64,000 bases of DNA. Origin: Planctomycetota bacterium (lineage in GTDB: Bacteria; Planctomycetota; Planctomycetia; Pirellulales; Lacipirellulaceae). The stretch spans positions 1 through 64,000 of the forward strand of contig JAADGV010000027.1 in NCBI GenBank assembly GCA_013152205.1, in the 5' to 3' direction. The notes beneath the pieces are model-generated. The model did not search any database. It was not told the DNA's origin and worked only from the letters and a program-made list of their open reading frames with translations. Shown in pieces: positions 43,286 through 51,550 of the stretch. Positions within the stretch are counted from its first letter, which is position 1. Each line of letters begins with the position of its first letter. The position numbers and the translations under genes are program-made.

Positions 43286-45319
43286 TTACCGCAACGGGTT
43301 AAAGTCAACGCCAAGCAGCTTGTAAAAACTACTCAGCTCGGCAAGCTCCTTCTGCACGCGTTCGCTCGGTTCGACAAATGTGGCTTGCCGCGGGGCCACG
43401 AGCGCAGCTAGTTGTTTGATGTCGAAATGCTCAAGCAGCCCAAAGCAAAATAGCTCGGGGGAAGCGTTGACCGTAATATTCTGTTCGATGATTTCTTTGA
43501 GGCTGCCAAAGCTGTGGTGCAAGTGAAGATTGCCGATGGCCGTAGGTTCGATCGCGGCGGCAACGAGCGAGTAGAGCGAAGCGCGTGGCCCGACAGCGTG
43601 GATATGAGTGGCGTCGGCGCCGAATTGTTCGTTCGCCCAACGAGAAATCGCCGCGACTTGGGTCGCTTGGATACCCAGGGGACGTTCGCCGACGGCCGCG
43701 ACAAGAAGTCCGAAGAGGAAGTCGTGGGTGGAAATTTTCGATTCGCCGAAGTAAAAGGGATCGACGGCCAGTACGCGGTAACCATCGGCAAGAAGTTTTT
43801 CAGCCTCCGCAGCCGCCTTGGCACGGCCTTCGTCGGCGACAAGGAGGACGGTTGAATCGGGTGTGCCACGCGTAAGTTCAACGGCCGGGACACTCCAGCT
43901 ATCCCCGACTTTTAGCAGCCAGTAAGTTGCTTTGGTATCTCCAACCGACTCTTGGGCGACTTGCTTTGCCGCGACATTGCTCCGTTTCGATTTCACGATT
44001 TCCGCAAGCTGCTTGCGCCGCGCGGCTTGCCAATCGCCGAGGGCGTCTTTCGTCGCAGGTAGCCCGTTGTTACGGGGGAGATCGGCAGCAAGGGCTGTGG
44101 CGAGCGAATTAAAATTTGCGTTCGGTTCGGGTAGTTCAACGTGCAATTGTTCCTGGGTTTTCAATTCGTCTTGGCACGCAAATTCTTCATAAGCATAACT
44201 GGCGTCACCCGGATAAAAGTGTTCGCCAAGCATGCGGTAGAGCTGCAAACGGTTGTCGAGTTCAAAGTTGTGGGTGCCCGGGAGATAATTAACGTGAGAA
44301 CGAAGGTTGGCCTGCTTGCCATAAAGCTTGAAAATCGGGCCAGCCGCCTGCAATAGTGGCGGCAACGCCCCGCCGGCGACAAAGCAGCAATTGTCGCTGG
44401 CGTTGTTGGTCAGAAGCGTGGGGCGGGGCGCCCGTAGTGCCGTGAGATGACAGTAGTCCGCAACGGTGGCCATGTCGCACGGGGTTTGCTCCGAGTCGCC
44501 CAGGTCGGCCGGCTCGTGCAGCCGCGTGAGAAAGCTCGAGTATCCGGCTACCGGATTGGCAAGCGTGACGCGAGTATCAAGCGAACTAATAAAAATAGTC
44601 TGCCAACCGCCACCCGACAGGCCCGCGACGGCAACGCGCTCGGGGTCTGCATTTTCCAGCGACAACAAGACATCAAGCCCGCGCTTCATCGAAAGATAGA
44701 ATGGCGCCAAACCACTAGTTCCACAAAGATCAATCTGATTCATGCCGTAATGAGCATAATATTTCTTCGCCAGTTGCCCCATGCCAAGCCATTCTGGGTT
44801 GAGGGCGATCATGCCTCGCCTGGCTTGGTTGATGCAGCGAATCTGTTTGTAGTCGGCCCACTTACCGTTGGGGTCGTGCCCGTTGACATTCATCACCACC
44901 GGCACACGGCCTTCGAGTTGGTCAGGCAGATAAAGCAGCGCAGGAATCCAAAGCCCCGGGACCGCTTCGTAGCGAAGCTTCCGGATTTTGTAGCCCGGCC
45001 CACCTTCGAGAGTTTCAAGCCATTCGACCTTGGTCTCCGCCTTGCTCCACTGGGCCGCTTCGCCGCGAAGCACAACCCGGTCGAACATATCTTGACGGAT
45101 TCGATCGGCGACCGGCTCCCAGTCTCCCAGAGTTTCAGGAGCAGGCATCGGAGGGATGAGCGGCTCGATATATTTGCGAACTTCGGCAACGGGCGTTTCA
45201 GCCGAGATGATCCGATGGGCAAGCAACGAAGCAAGGTCTTGCGGCTTATCGGCCGCTTGTACGGTAGAAATGCTGGCGAAAGTAAGAAAAAATAGGCAAG
45301 AGAAACGCCGACAGATCAT
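43286..45319 (-). CDS. Exported two-domain alpha/beta hydrolase
   Basis: 677 residues from ATG 45319 (TTG 45331 is in frame). The signal peptide is MICRRFSCLFFLTFASISTV ending QAA. Domain 1 has VPVVMNVNGHDPNGKWADYK, the nucleophile elbow VAVAGLSGGGWQTIFISSLD, and a catalytic GTHNFELDNRLQLY. Domain 2 (about 450-670) begins VLLVADEGRAKAAAEAEKLL and has DPFYFGESK, but the elbow position reads IHAVGPRASLYSLVAAA with no Ser in GxSxG, so it is probably inactive. The same architecture occurs in the gene at 28590-30689. Esterase activity on a polysaccharide is likely. Confidence 0.85.
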   Translation of the reverse strand: MICRRFSCLFFLTFASISTVQAADKPQDLASLLAHRIISAETPVAEVRKYIEPLIPPMPAPETLGDWEPVADRIRQDMFDRVVLRGEAAQWSKAETKVEWLETLEGGPGYKIRKLRYEAVPGLWIPALLYLPDQLEGRVPVVMNVNGHDPNGKWADYKQIRCINQARRGMIALNPEWLGMGQLAKKYYAHYGMNQIDLCGTSGLAPFYLSMKRGLDVLLSLENADPERVAVAGLSGGGWQTIFISSLDTRVTLANPVAGYSSFLTRLHEPADLGDSEQTPCDMATVADYCHLTALRAPRPTLLTNNASDNCCFVAGGALPPLLQAAGPIFKLYGKQANLRSHVNYLPGTHNFELDNRLQLYRMLGEHFYPGDASYAYEEFACQDELKTQEQLHVELPEPNANFNSLATALAADLPRNNGLPATKDALGDWQAARRKQLAEIVKSKRSNVAAKQVAQESVGDTKATYWLLKVGDSWSVPAVELTRGTPDSTVLLVADEGRAKAAAEAEKLLADGYRVLAVDPFYFGESKISTHDFLFGLLVAAVGERPLGIQATQVAAISRWANEQFGADATHIHAVGPRASLYSLVAAAIEPTAIGNLHLHHSFGSLKEIIEQNITVNASPELFCFGLLEHFDIKQLAALVAPRQATFVEPSERVQKELAELSSFYKLLGVDFNPLR

Positions 45320-45929
45320 CGTAGGCCTCAATGGGTAGATTCGCAGAGGGAGAGAGCCGGCTCATTTTGGATTGGGTCGGGGGGAATGTCAAATGGATGA
45401 AAAGGTGTCCCAGGAGACCTGTAAAGTTGCGACGTTCTAAAATAGATAAGCCACAGAGAGCACCGAGGACACTGAGAATCCCGCGATCCAAATTTGGAAC
45501 GGATGAACCTATTTTCCGCCTGTTATTACCCATTAGCTGTAGGGTGCGTGCAGCGAAGCGAAACGCACCATTCGCTTTCTCGGCAAGAAATACCCAAGCC
45601 AACCATTTTTCAGTTGAAATTGTGCCACCACTTCTGAGAGAATAGCGATTAGCTTTTAGCCGTTAGCGATCAGATTTTTCGTCATTCGTCATTCAGATTT
45701 CGTCATTTACCGCGTCCAAATGGACAATATTTTTCCCTTCCGCACTACAAATCCAGCACTTTCCACTCAATATTGTCCACCCCAATGGGGCCCCCAGCGA
45801 TTCGTGCCAAAACGCGCTCCACAAACACTACGATAGAAGCACCAACCACCACAATTTTGTCCACTAATGTCACCCAACCAACAACATGTCTGCCAAAAAA
45901 CATCCGCTTTCCGTTTTCGGCTTTCCGCT
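45320..45929. repeat. 610-base AT-richer spacer with a family C half-element
   Basis: At about 45450-45476 AGCCACAGAGAGCACCGAGG then ACACTGAG is a half of family C. GTAGGGTGCGTGCAGCGAAG then CGAAACGCACC at about 45539-45570 forms a short inverted pair. The stretch 45640-45900 is AT-richer than its neighbours, with repeats of TTAGC and TTCGTCATT. Reading frames here are short and unconvincing. The hydrolase promoter must be near 45330-45450. Confidence 0.6.
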
Positions 45930-47186
45930 TTACTCATCTCGCGATCGAAAGCAAGGAAGCCCAAGAACACCAAGCGCCAACAAAGCGGCCAAGACCGGAT
46001 AAACAAGTGCATATAAACCGTCCTGAATTTCCCCGGAAATTTCAGCCATCATCCCCACACCCCAACTACAGAGGCTCACGCCGGCCAAACCGGCCATGGC
46101 CAACAACGAAAAGAGCGTCGGCGGATTGGCGGGGATAGTTTTCCCCGCATGAATGAGCAGCGTTGGCCAAACGCCGGAGATCGCCAAACCAAGCAGCACG
46201 AGCCAAAGGATAGAAACGCCAGCTGAAGTGGCTTGGCCAAGGCCGACCACCGCGATTGCTGTGACGACACAACTGATAACCAAAATGCGAATGTAGCCGA
46301 AGCGTTCGGCAAGTGACCCATAAAACCATCGCCCGAAGACCATCGGCGCGGCGAATAGCACGAGCCCCATGGCACCCAACAGCGGAGCGGGATCGGTGAG
46401 CCCAAAATGGTTGATAAGCCAATTGCTAGTGGCTTCCATGTCGAACTGTCGTTGAAGAAACGAGGGCACCCAATTCAAAATGCCTGCTTCAACGCCTCCA
46501 GACATGCCAATCACGATCGCACAAAGCCAAAACGAAGGTTTTAGTAGTAGACGCAACATGCCGACCGGCGCAGCATGTTCCACCGGAGGAGGAAATTTTG
46601 AAAGTGCCAACACCACAGCAAGCACCACGGCAAGGATCATGATCGGGAAGAAGGTACTGGTCCACTCGCCCCCGCGTGCCAGGAAAAGCCCGGCAACAAT
46701 CGCGGTGAGAACAATGCCGATCTGGAAGCAGCAGTGAATAAGGTTCATCGCCGGGGCAGTGCGATGCGGATAGAGGTCGACCGCCAGCGGACTAACCATG
46801 GCATCGATAATCGAGCAAGACAATCCCAAGGCGACCGAACCCATCAGCAACGACGAGTAGCTGGTGGCCGTGTGGTAAGCCGCCATGGCAACCGCCAGCA
46901 ACACCAACGACACGACAAGCAAGCCCTGCTTACCCCAGCGTTCGCACAGTAGGCCGAAGACCGGGAGCGTCACCAGAGTGATTGTCGGGGCAACTGCAAA
47001 AAACAGCCCGCTTTGCGCATCGGTGAGTTGAAATTGCAGGGCAATTTGCACCAGACAGATTGCGGGCAGGTTGCCACCCGACGCAAGAGCACCACACGAC
47101 AAACCGGTAGCAGCCAGCAGCCGATACTTAGGCACCTCGCCCGAGGCGTGGTTGCTCGTCAGGCCTTCGGCTGGGGGAGTTTGCAT
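45930..47186 (-). CDS. MFS transporter
   Basis: About 418 residues from ATG 47186, which begins MQTPPAEGLTSNHASGEVPK; the 30 codons before it are spacer. Twelve hydrophobic segments follow, with ALCERWGKQG-type loop GLLCERWGKQGLLVVSLVLL between helices 2 and 3 and a second loop YGSLAERFGYIRILVISCVV between helices 8 and 9. SIIDAMVSPLAVDLYPHRTA resembles the FucP/YcaD-type sugar or metabolite MFS groups. The substrate is unknown; its place in the carbohydrate region makes a sugar plausible. A perfect 26-bp hairpin lies upstream. Confidence 0.88.
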   Translation of the reverse strand: MQTPPAEGLTSNHASGEVPKYRLLAATGLSCGALASGGNLPAICLVQIALQFQLTDAQSGLFFAVAPTITLVTLPVFGLLCERWGKQGLLVVSLVLLAVAMAAYHTATSYSSLLMGSVALGLSCSIIDAMVSPLAVDLYPHRTAPAMNLIHCCFQIGIVLTAIVAGLFLARGGEWTSTFFPIMILAVVLAVVLALSKFPPPVEHAAPVGMLRLLLKPSFWLCAIVIGMSGGVEAGILNWVPSFLQRQFDMEATSNWLINHFGLTDPAPLLGAMGLVLFAAPMVFGRWFYGSLAERFGYIRILVISCVVTAIAVVGLGQATSAGVSILWLVLLGLAISGVWPTLLIHAGKTIPANPPTLFSLLAMAGLAGVSLCSWGVGMMAEISGEIQDGLYALVYPVLAALLALGVLGLPCFRSRDE

Positions 47187-47294
47187 CGGCGGGTCTTGTC
47201 GGCCAAACGGAGAATCAGAATCGCAGAGTATAGCAGAGTTGTCAGCACGATATAACGTCCAATGACCCTTTCGCAATGCGAAGCATCATGAATT

Positions 47295-47359
47295 CACTAG
47301 CCCGACGCGCTAGCGAGGGATTGCAACGGGGGTTCCCTCGCTAGCGCGTCGGGCTAGTG
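47295..47359. terminator. Perfect 26-bp inverted repeat after the large hypothetical gene
   Basis: CACTAGCCCGACGCGCTAGC then GAGGGA (47295-47320) is the exact complement of TCCCTCGCTAGCGCGTCGGG then CTAGTG (47334-47359), with a 13-base loop. It ends 16 bases past the stop of the gene at 47375 and may be its terminator. A related flank, GCGAAGCATCATGAATTCAC, just before it matches the reverse complement of about 16169-16204 (GGGCTAGTGAATTC, GCTTCGCATT). Confidence 0.8.
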
Positions 47360-47374
47360 TTACTTGGAAATTGG

Positions 47375-50107
47375 TCATTCTCCATCAAGTCGATATTGTT
47401 CTCGGGCGATCGCCAGCAACCCACATTTTTCTAGGCAATCGTACGGAGCGAGAAACGTTACCTGAACAACACCCGGATGGCGACCGATTTCGATGCCACC
47501 GTTGATGGTCGCCCGGTTGCGAACTTCGGCGGTACTCATGCCAAGCAGTTGTGCGGAGCGGGGTTGGTTGTCTTCTCTTAGCGTATCGCTTCTGACGCAG
47601 TGGTCAAGGAAACCATAGCCGCTGATCGCGGGCTTGGATAAGGGAAGGTGATACAACCAGTCGGCCGATTCGTAGAGGATGACTTCGCCGATCTCTTGGC
47701 GTTGGCCCAAAAGTTGGCAGAGGATTGCTTGGCGACGAAGACGGGCCGCATCGTGGTCTTTCGCACGAAGTGACGCCTGTGCCTCGAAAAAGAAACTGCG
47801 TGGTCCTCGGAAGCTTGAACCTCGATTCGTAGCTAAGTCGTCGTAGCAGTGGTCAAGATAAAGCTGCAAAGGGGCCGAGTCGGGTAGACCTCGGACGCCA
47901 AACAGAACAGGCTCGGTTGCCAGCCCGTCGAGCTGAAGCATTGCCATCCCTTCGCCGATCGAGCGGATATGATTAATCGTCGACCACACTCGCGAATAGT
48001 TGCGAGGATAAGGCTTGTCGTTCGAATCACGGAGTTTTTCGAGGCCATCCTTCACCGCAAGCACCGATTTTTCTGGCAGAGGCAGAACTATTCGGGTACG
48101 AGTGTTCGGAAACGCCTGTTGCAAGTCGTCGAGCAAGTGGCGAACGCCGGTGGCAACTTCGCGGTTGCGAGCATACCGCCAGCGGAAAGGAGAGTCTTCG
48201 GCTTGGCAGTGTTCTTGCCATTCGCCGGTTTGGTAGGTGGTGATTTTTTCAGTCGTCGTTGGTTTTTTTGCCAACGATTGTAATACCGGGTCGCCGGCTG
48301 CGGCGATTGGGGCATACGCGCGGTCGATTCCGAGCCATGAGGCAATTTTTTTGCCCGATTTTGAGTAGTGGGCGAGAGTGCGAATACCGTCCTCGCCATC
48401 GCCCTTGTACGCAGAGAGCGAGACGTGCGAGCGGGTATTGATAAACAGTTCGTCGAACGCAGGAAGCTTGAGCAAAGTCGCCATTTCTTTGATGGCGTTC
48501 TCGCGCATCGCAGGTCGATTGAGATCCATCATCTCGACCGACCAAGGGGCGCCAAGGTCGATCACTAGCTGATGCCCTTTGAGCGGCAAGCGTTCCGGTC
48601 CATTCTGGAGTAGCTTGCGACCTGCTTGGGTGGCATGAAATTCGGTATGGTCTCGCCCGGTGCTGGGGATGCCGGCGACTTTTGTTTGCCCGCCAGCATC
48701 AAGCGATTCGTCTAGTACCCAGAATACGTTTTCGCGGCCCAGGCGATTCCCGGCAGCGGCCCATAGTCGCACGGGATCTAAAGCAGAGATATCAATCGCC
48801 GGGTCGGCAGCGGTTGGATTCGAGAGTACCAAATATCGGTACTCGGCAGGCACATCGAGACCGGTGATTCGTATCTGTGAACCATCTTGTTCGATCTGGT
48901 AGCCCTTGAGCACAAGGCGAGTCGCCTCGGCTTGTTCTTTTATCTCGCCAAACGGACGCATTGCGAACGTGCTATCTGCTTGCCGTTGCAAGATAAGCGA
49001 ATCGTCTTGGAGGGGTGGAAAATTGGTGGCGACGATTTGCAGATTGTCTTGAGACTTTTGGTGACGCTGTAGAAATGCGTTGGCGTTTTCTACGTCATTA
49101 AATTCGAGCGTGTGAATTCGGCCCGACGCTTCGTGCCCCATCTCTTTGAGGATGGTCCGATAGTGGGCAAAGCAGGTTTCCTCGGGGCGATAGTTGACGA
49201 TGGGCGTCGCCCAAGGGAGGAAGCCCCAAAGAAATCGGCCATCGTGAGCGAATGTGGGGATTTCGTAATACTTGGTCAACGCGGTTTCAAAGGGGCGGAA
49301 GCTGGCCGTCAAGGCGATGCCGTGCTCGGCGGCGCTTTGGGAGATCATCGGTCCTAGATCACGCTGAAGCCGTAAAATACACAGTTGTCGAACCCAACCC
49401 CACGGCACATGAAGTCCCCAGTTAGGGTCGGCAATGCCCCGCTGTTTCAAGCGGTTGATGAGCGTATTCAGATGCTCGCTTTCGATCATTGCTTGAGTTT
49501 GTTTTTCGTAGCGGTCCCATTCTTCCGGAGCGTAGTTGTTTGGATCGCAGATGAGTGGAAAAGGGGTTTGCCAAAGGATGAGCCGCGAGACGCCGTGGGC
49601 CTGACAGCGGCGAAAATACTGGTCGAAGGCGTCTTTGGTGATTGGTCGCCAATGGCCATCGCGTGAGTCGACAAAGATACGGAGCAGATCGTCGCCAAAG
49701 TCGGCCAGATAAGAAATTGGTCGACTCGGAGGTGCTGGGCGAACGCTAAGCTGCTGGGTTTCGCTGCTGCCGTCCGGCGTGGTTAGGGTGACCAGGAGCG
49801 AAAAGCTACTAGCCGGCTCGGAAGCGAGCGACACGATTTCCAATTGTTTGGTTTTGGTGAGACCAACAGTAAAGCCGGCAAAATTGAGTGACTCGCCAGT
49901 CGCCAACGTCTTGCCTTCTTGCTTTGCGGTAAAGGCTATTTTGCTGCCTGTGGGAATCTCGCCAACGAGGAATGGCCAGCTTCTTGAATTGCCATGGACA
50001 TAGCAGAAGGGCGCTTCGGTGTTGCGAGGCGAAAGATACGACGTTGCCGCATGAGCGGTGTTCACGGTCACAAGCAAAGAAAGTGAAATGCAAAGCAAAC
50101 GCCACAT
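47375..50107 (-). CDS. Large exported protein of unknown function, glycosidase-like
   Basis: 910 residues from ATG 50107 (GGACC six bases upstream; the 41 codons before are spacer). The signal peptide is MWRLLCISLSLLVTVNTAHA. An N-terminal beta-rich domain (about 20-140) is followed by a barrel-like central region with RPISYLADFGDDLLRIFVDS, HGVSRLILWQTPFPLICDPN and LIDLGAPW-type sequences, and a C-terminal region (CYDDLATNRGSSFRGPRSFF). Acidic residues in LADFGDD and EFNDVENANAF could be catalytic, but I cannot name a family. Context suggests an uncharacterised glycoside hydrolase. It has no close homologue elsewhere in the window. Confidence 0.75.
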   Translation of the reverse strand: MWRLLCISLSLLVTVNTAHAATSYLSPRNTEAPFCYVHGNSRSWPFLVGEIPTGSKIAFTAKQEGKTLATGESLNFAGFTVGLTKTKQLEIVSLASEPASSFSLLVTLTTPDGSSETQQLSVRPAPPSRPISYLADFGDDLLRIFVDSRDGHWRPITKDAFDQYFRRCQAHGVSRLILWQTPFPLICDPNNYAPEEWDRYEKQTQAMIESEHLNTLINRLKQRGIADPNWGLHVPWGWVRQLCILRLQRDLGPMISQSAAEHGIALTASFRPFETALTKYYEIPTFAHDGRFLWGFLPWATPIVNYRPEETCFAHYRTILKEMGHEASGRIHTLEFNDVENANAFLQRHQKSQDNLQIVATNFPPLQDDSLILQRQADSTFAMRPFGEIKEQAEATRLVLKGYQIEQDGSQIRITGLDVPAEYRYLVLSNPTAADPAIDISALDPVRLWAAAGNRLGRENVFWVLDESLDAGGQTKVAGIPSTGRDHTEFHATQAGRKLLQNGPERLPLKGHQLVIDLGAPWSVEMMDLNRPAMRENAIKEMATLLKLPAFDELFINTRSHVSLSAYKGDGEDGIRTLAHYSKSGKKIASWLGIDRAYAPIAAAGDPVLQSLAKKPTTTEKITTYQTGEWQEHCQAEDSPFRWRYARNREVATGVRHLLDDLQQAFPNTRTRIVLPLPEKSVLAVKDGLEKLRDSNDKPYPRNYSRVWSTINHIRSIGEGMAMLQLDGLATEPVLFGVRGLPDSAPLQLYLDHCYDDLATNRGSSFRGPRSFFFEAQASLRAKDHDAARLRRQAILCQLLGQRQEIGEVILYESADWLYHLPLSKPAISGYGFLDHCVRSDTLREDNQPRSAQLLGMSTAEVRNRATINGGIEIGRHPGVVQVTFLAPYDCLEKCGLLAIAREQYRLDGE

Positions 50108-50489
50108 TTTTCGGTCCTTTTGGAATGGGTGGGGAATTGATACTTCAGCTAAGTGGTGAAAAATCGAACACAGATTGTAACTGTTCACGGGATAAAAAAA
50201 GTTGAACCACGAAGGACACGAAGAGCACAAAGAAGTCCGAAAACAAATCGCGTGCTTGTGATTGCACCTTTGGCTTTGCCAGAAAGTCTAATTTATTCCG
50301 ATGGATCAACTAACGATTCAAATTTACGCAACAAGCAAAAATTTTGGCTGCTTAGGCCATTAAATAGGACTCTCGCAGAGACGGCTGAGCTATGACATCT
50401 CAGTTTTCTCCGCTGTCTCTGCGCCTCTGCGAGACAATCCTTTTTCTTGTTTTCCTTTGCGACTTAGCGCCTTTGCGAGAAATTCTTAC
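50108..50489. repeat. Spacer with family D end and family B half-element
   Basis: About 50200-50232 reads GTTGAACCACGAAGGACACG then AAGAGCACAAAGAAG, a family D end. Positions 50368-50490 contain a family B right half: CTCTCGCAGAGACGGCTGAG, CTGTCTCTGCGCCTCTGCGA and GACTTAGCGCCTTTGCGAGA followed by AATTCTTACCTATTTGGC, which abuts the stop of the lipoprotein gene. No gene. Confidence 0.75.
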
Positions 50490-51110
50490 CTATTTGGCCT
50501 CTGCTGAAAATCGCAAACAATCAATGTCGCCGATGCTGCCCGATAGGCCTGCCGTGTCCATGACAAGTTTCATGGTTTGAACACCTTGCTTGAGCTGCAA
50601 GCCTTCTTTGGTGATGGTTTGCAGGGTGCCCCAACCGCCCGTGTCGGGCACCTGGATTGGGCCGGTCACGTCGGTGCCATCGAACTCAATATGAAACGTA
50701 CCGCCCAGTTTCTCGGAGGCAACGGGGATTTCAACCCGATAGACGCCCGCCTTTTGTACCGAGACCGTGTACACAATCCACTCACCTTCGCGAGTCCAGC
50801 CAACGCCATAGCCGCCCGACGCATCGTCTCGTTTTTCGATGTCGACCTGCGTAGGACCACGATGATCGTCAGCCCCCAGGTTCTTCTCTTCTTGGTCGGC
50901 ATAAGCGAGGTTGGCTTCGCCGTGATCGAAGTTTTCGGCTTCGATGGTGCCTGGTATCTGGGCGGCCGTGTCGCCAAACGGTTTGGTCGCCGAAGTTTCG
51001 ACCGCAGGCTCGTCAGTAGCAGGTTTAGCAACTTCTGGTTTCGAGCAGCCAATAAAAGCCAGACTCACGGGCAAGATGCAGGCGAGAATCAGATTTGTAG
51101 AAAAGTTCAT
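50490..51110 (-). CDS. Lipoprotein with CBM6-like carbohydrate-binding domain
   Basis: 206 residues. The lipoprotein signal is MNFSTNLILACILPVSLAFI with Cys in FIGCSKPE, so it is lipidated and held in a membrane. A Glu/Thr/Pro-rich linker (EVAKPATDEPAVETSATKPF) leads to a CBM6-type domain: GTIEAENFDHGEANLAYADQ, DASGGYGVGWTREGEWIVYT, AGVYRVEIPVASEKLGGTFH and the C-terminal LVMDTAGLSGSIGDIDCLRF. The Glu-Asn-Phe start and the terminal IDCLRF are typical of CBM6, which binds polysaccharides at a cell surface. GTG at 51113 is in frame; ATG 51110 is preferred. It probably tethers or captures polysaccharide for the enclosing glycosidase-like proteins. Confidence 0.88.
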   Translation of the reverse strand: MNFSTNLILACILPVSLAFIGCSKPEVAKPATDEPAVETSATKPFGDTAAQIPGTIEAENFDHGEANLAYADQEEKNLGADDHRGPTQVDIEKRDDASGGYGVGWTREGEWIVYTVSVQKAGVYRVEIPVASEKLGGTFHIEFDGTDVTGPIQVPDTGGWGTLQTITKEGLQLKQGVQTMKLVMDTAGLSGSIGDIDCLRFSAEAK

Positions 51111-51550
51111 CACAGCTTGGCCTTTTCAGGGTCGAGGGAAGATTCGTTTTGTAGACAACGACGGCGGAATGCAGTGTAGTGTCGTTCTGGGTGTCTATGA
51201 AGGTGTGCAATAGGAAACTCAAAGTGAAAACGCGGGCACACTCCTTGTTTTGTAACAATTCAGTCGTCTGAAATAATGGCCAAAAGAATCACGACAAGAC
51301 ACAATACTGAAATGATTCTACCGCGGAGGACTCCGAGTATCGCAGAGAAAAACTATTTTTCCAGGCACTCCGCGCTGCTCGGCGTCCTCTGCGGTTATCC
51401 CTATCTCTTAAACTTTGGTTGATGGCACCAACTTTGCGATTGCCCTACCTATACAGCAGAGTGAGCCACACAAGAGGCAGCAGATGTGTAGCTGTGTTAC
51501 AATGGCCCCTCGGTCCCGCTGTAGTACATGGTTTTCATAAGGAAAAATTG
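51111..51550. repeat. 440-base spacer with family C element
   Basis: Positions about 51320-51405 form a family C inverted repeat: CTACCGCGGAGGACTCCGAG on the left and GCTCGGCGTCCTCTGCGGTT on the right, centre AAAAACTATTTTTCCAGGCA. The divergent promoters of the CBM6 lipoprotein and of the next gene must lie here. A plausible ribosome binding site AAGGA (about 51538) precedes 51551. Confidence 0.7.

Noticed and set aside
44447-45295. A 282-codon plus-strand frame inside the second two-domain hydrolase
   Set aside because: It has no family features; the minus frame has signal peptide, GLSGGG and GTHNF.
45640-45900. Possible tRNA or horizontally acquired island in the AT-richer gap
   Set aside because: No cloverleaf or T-loop consensus is seen, and there is no integrase or other mobility gene.
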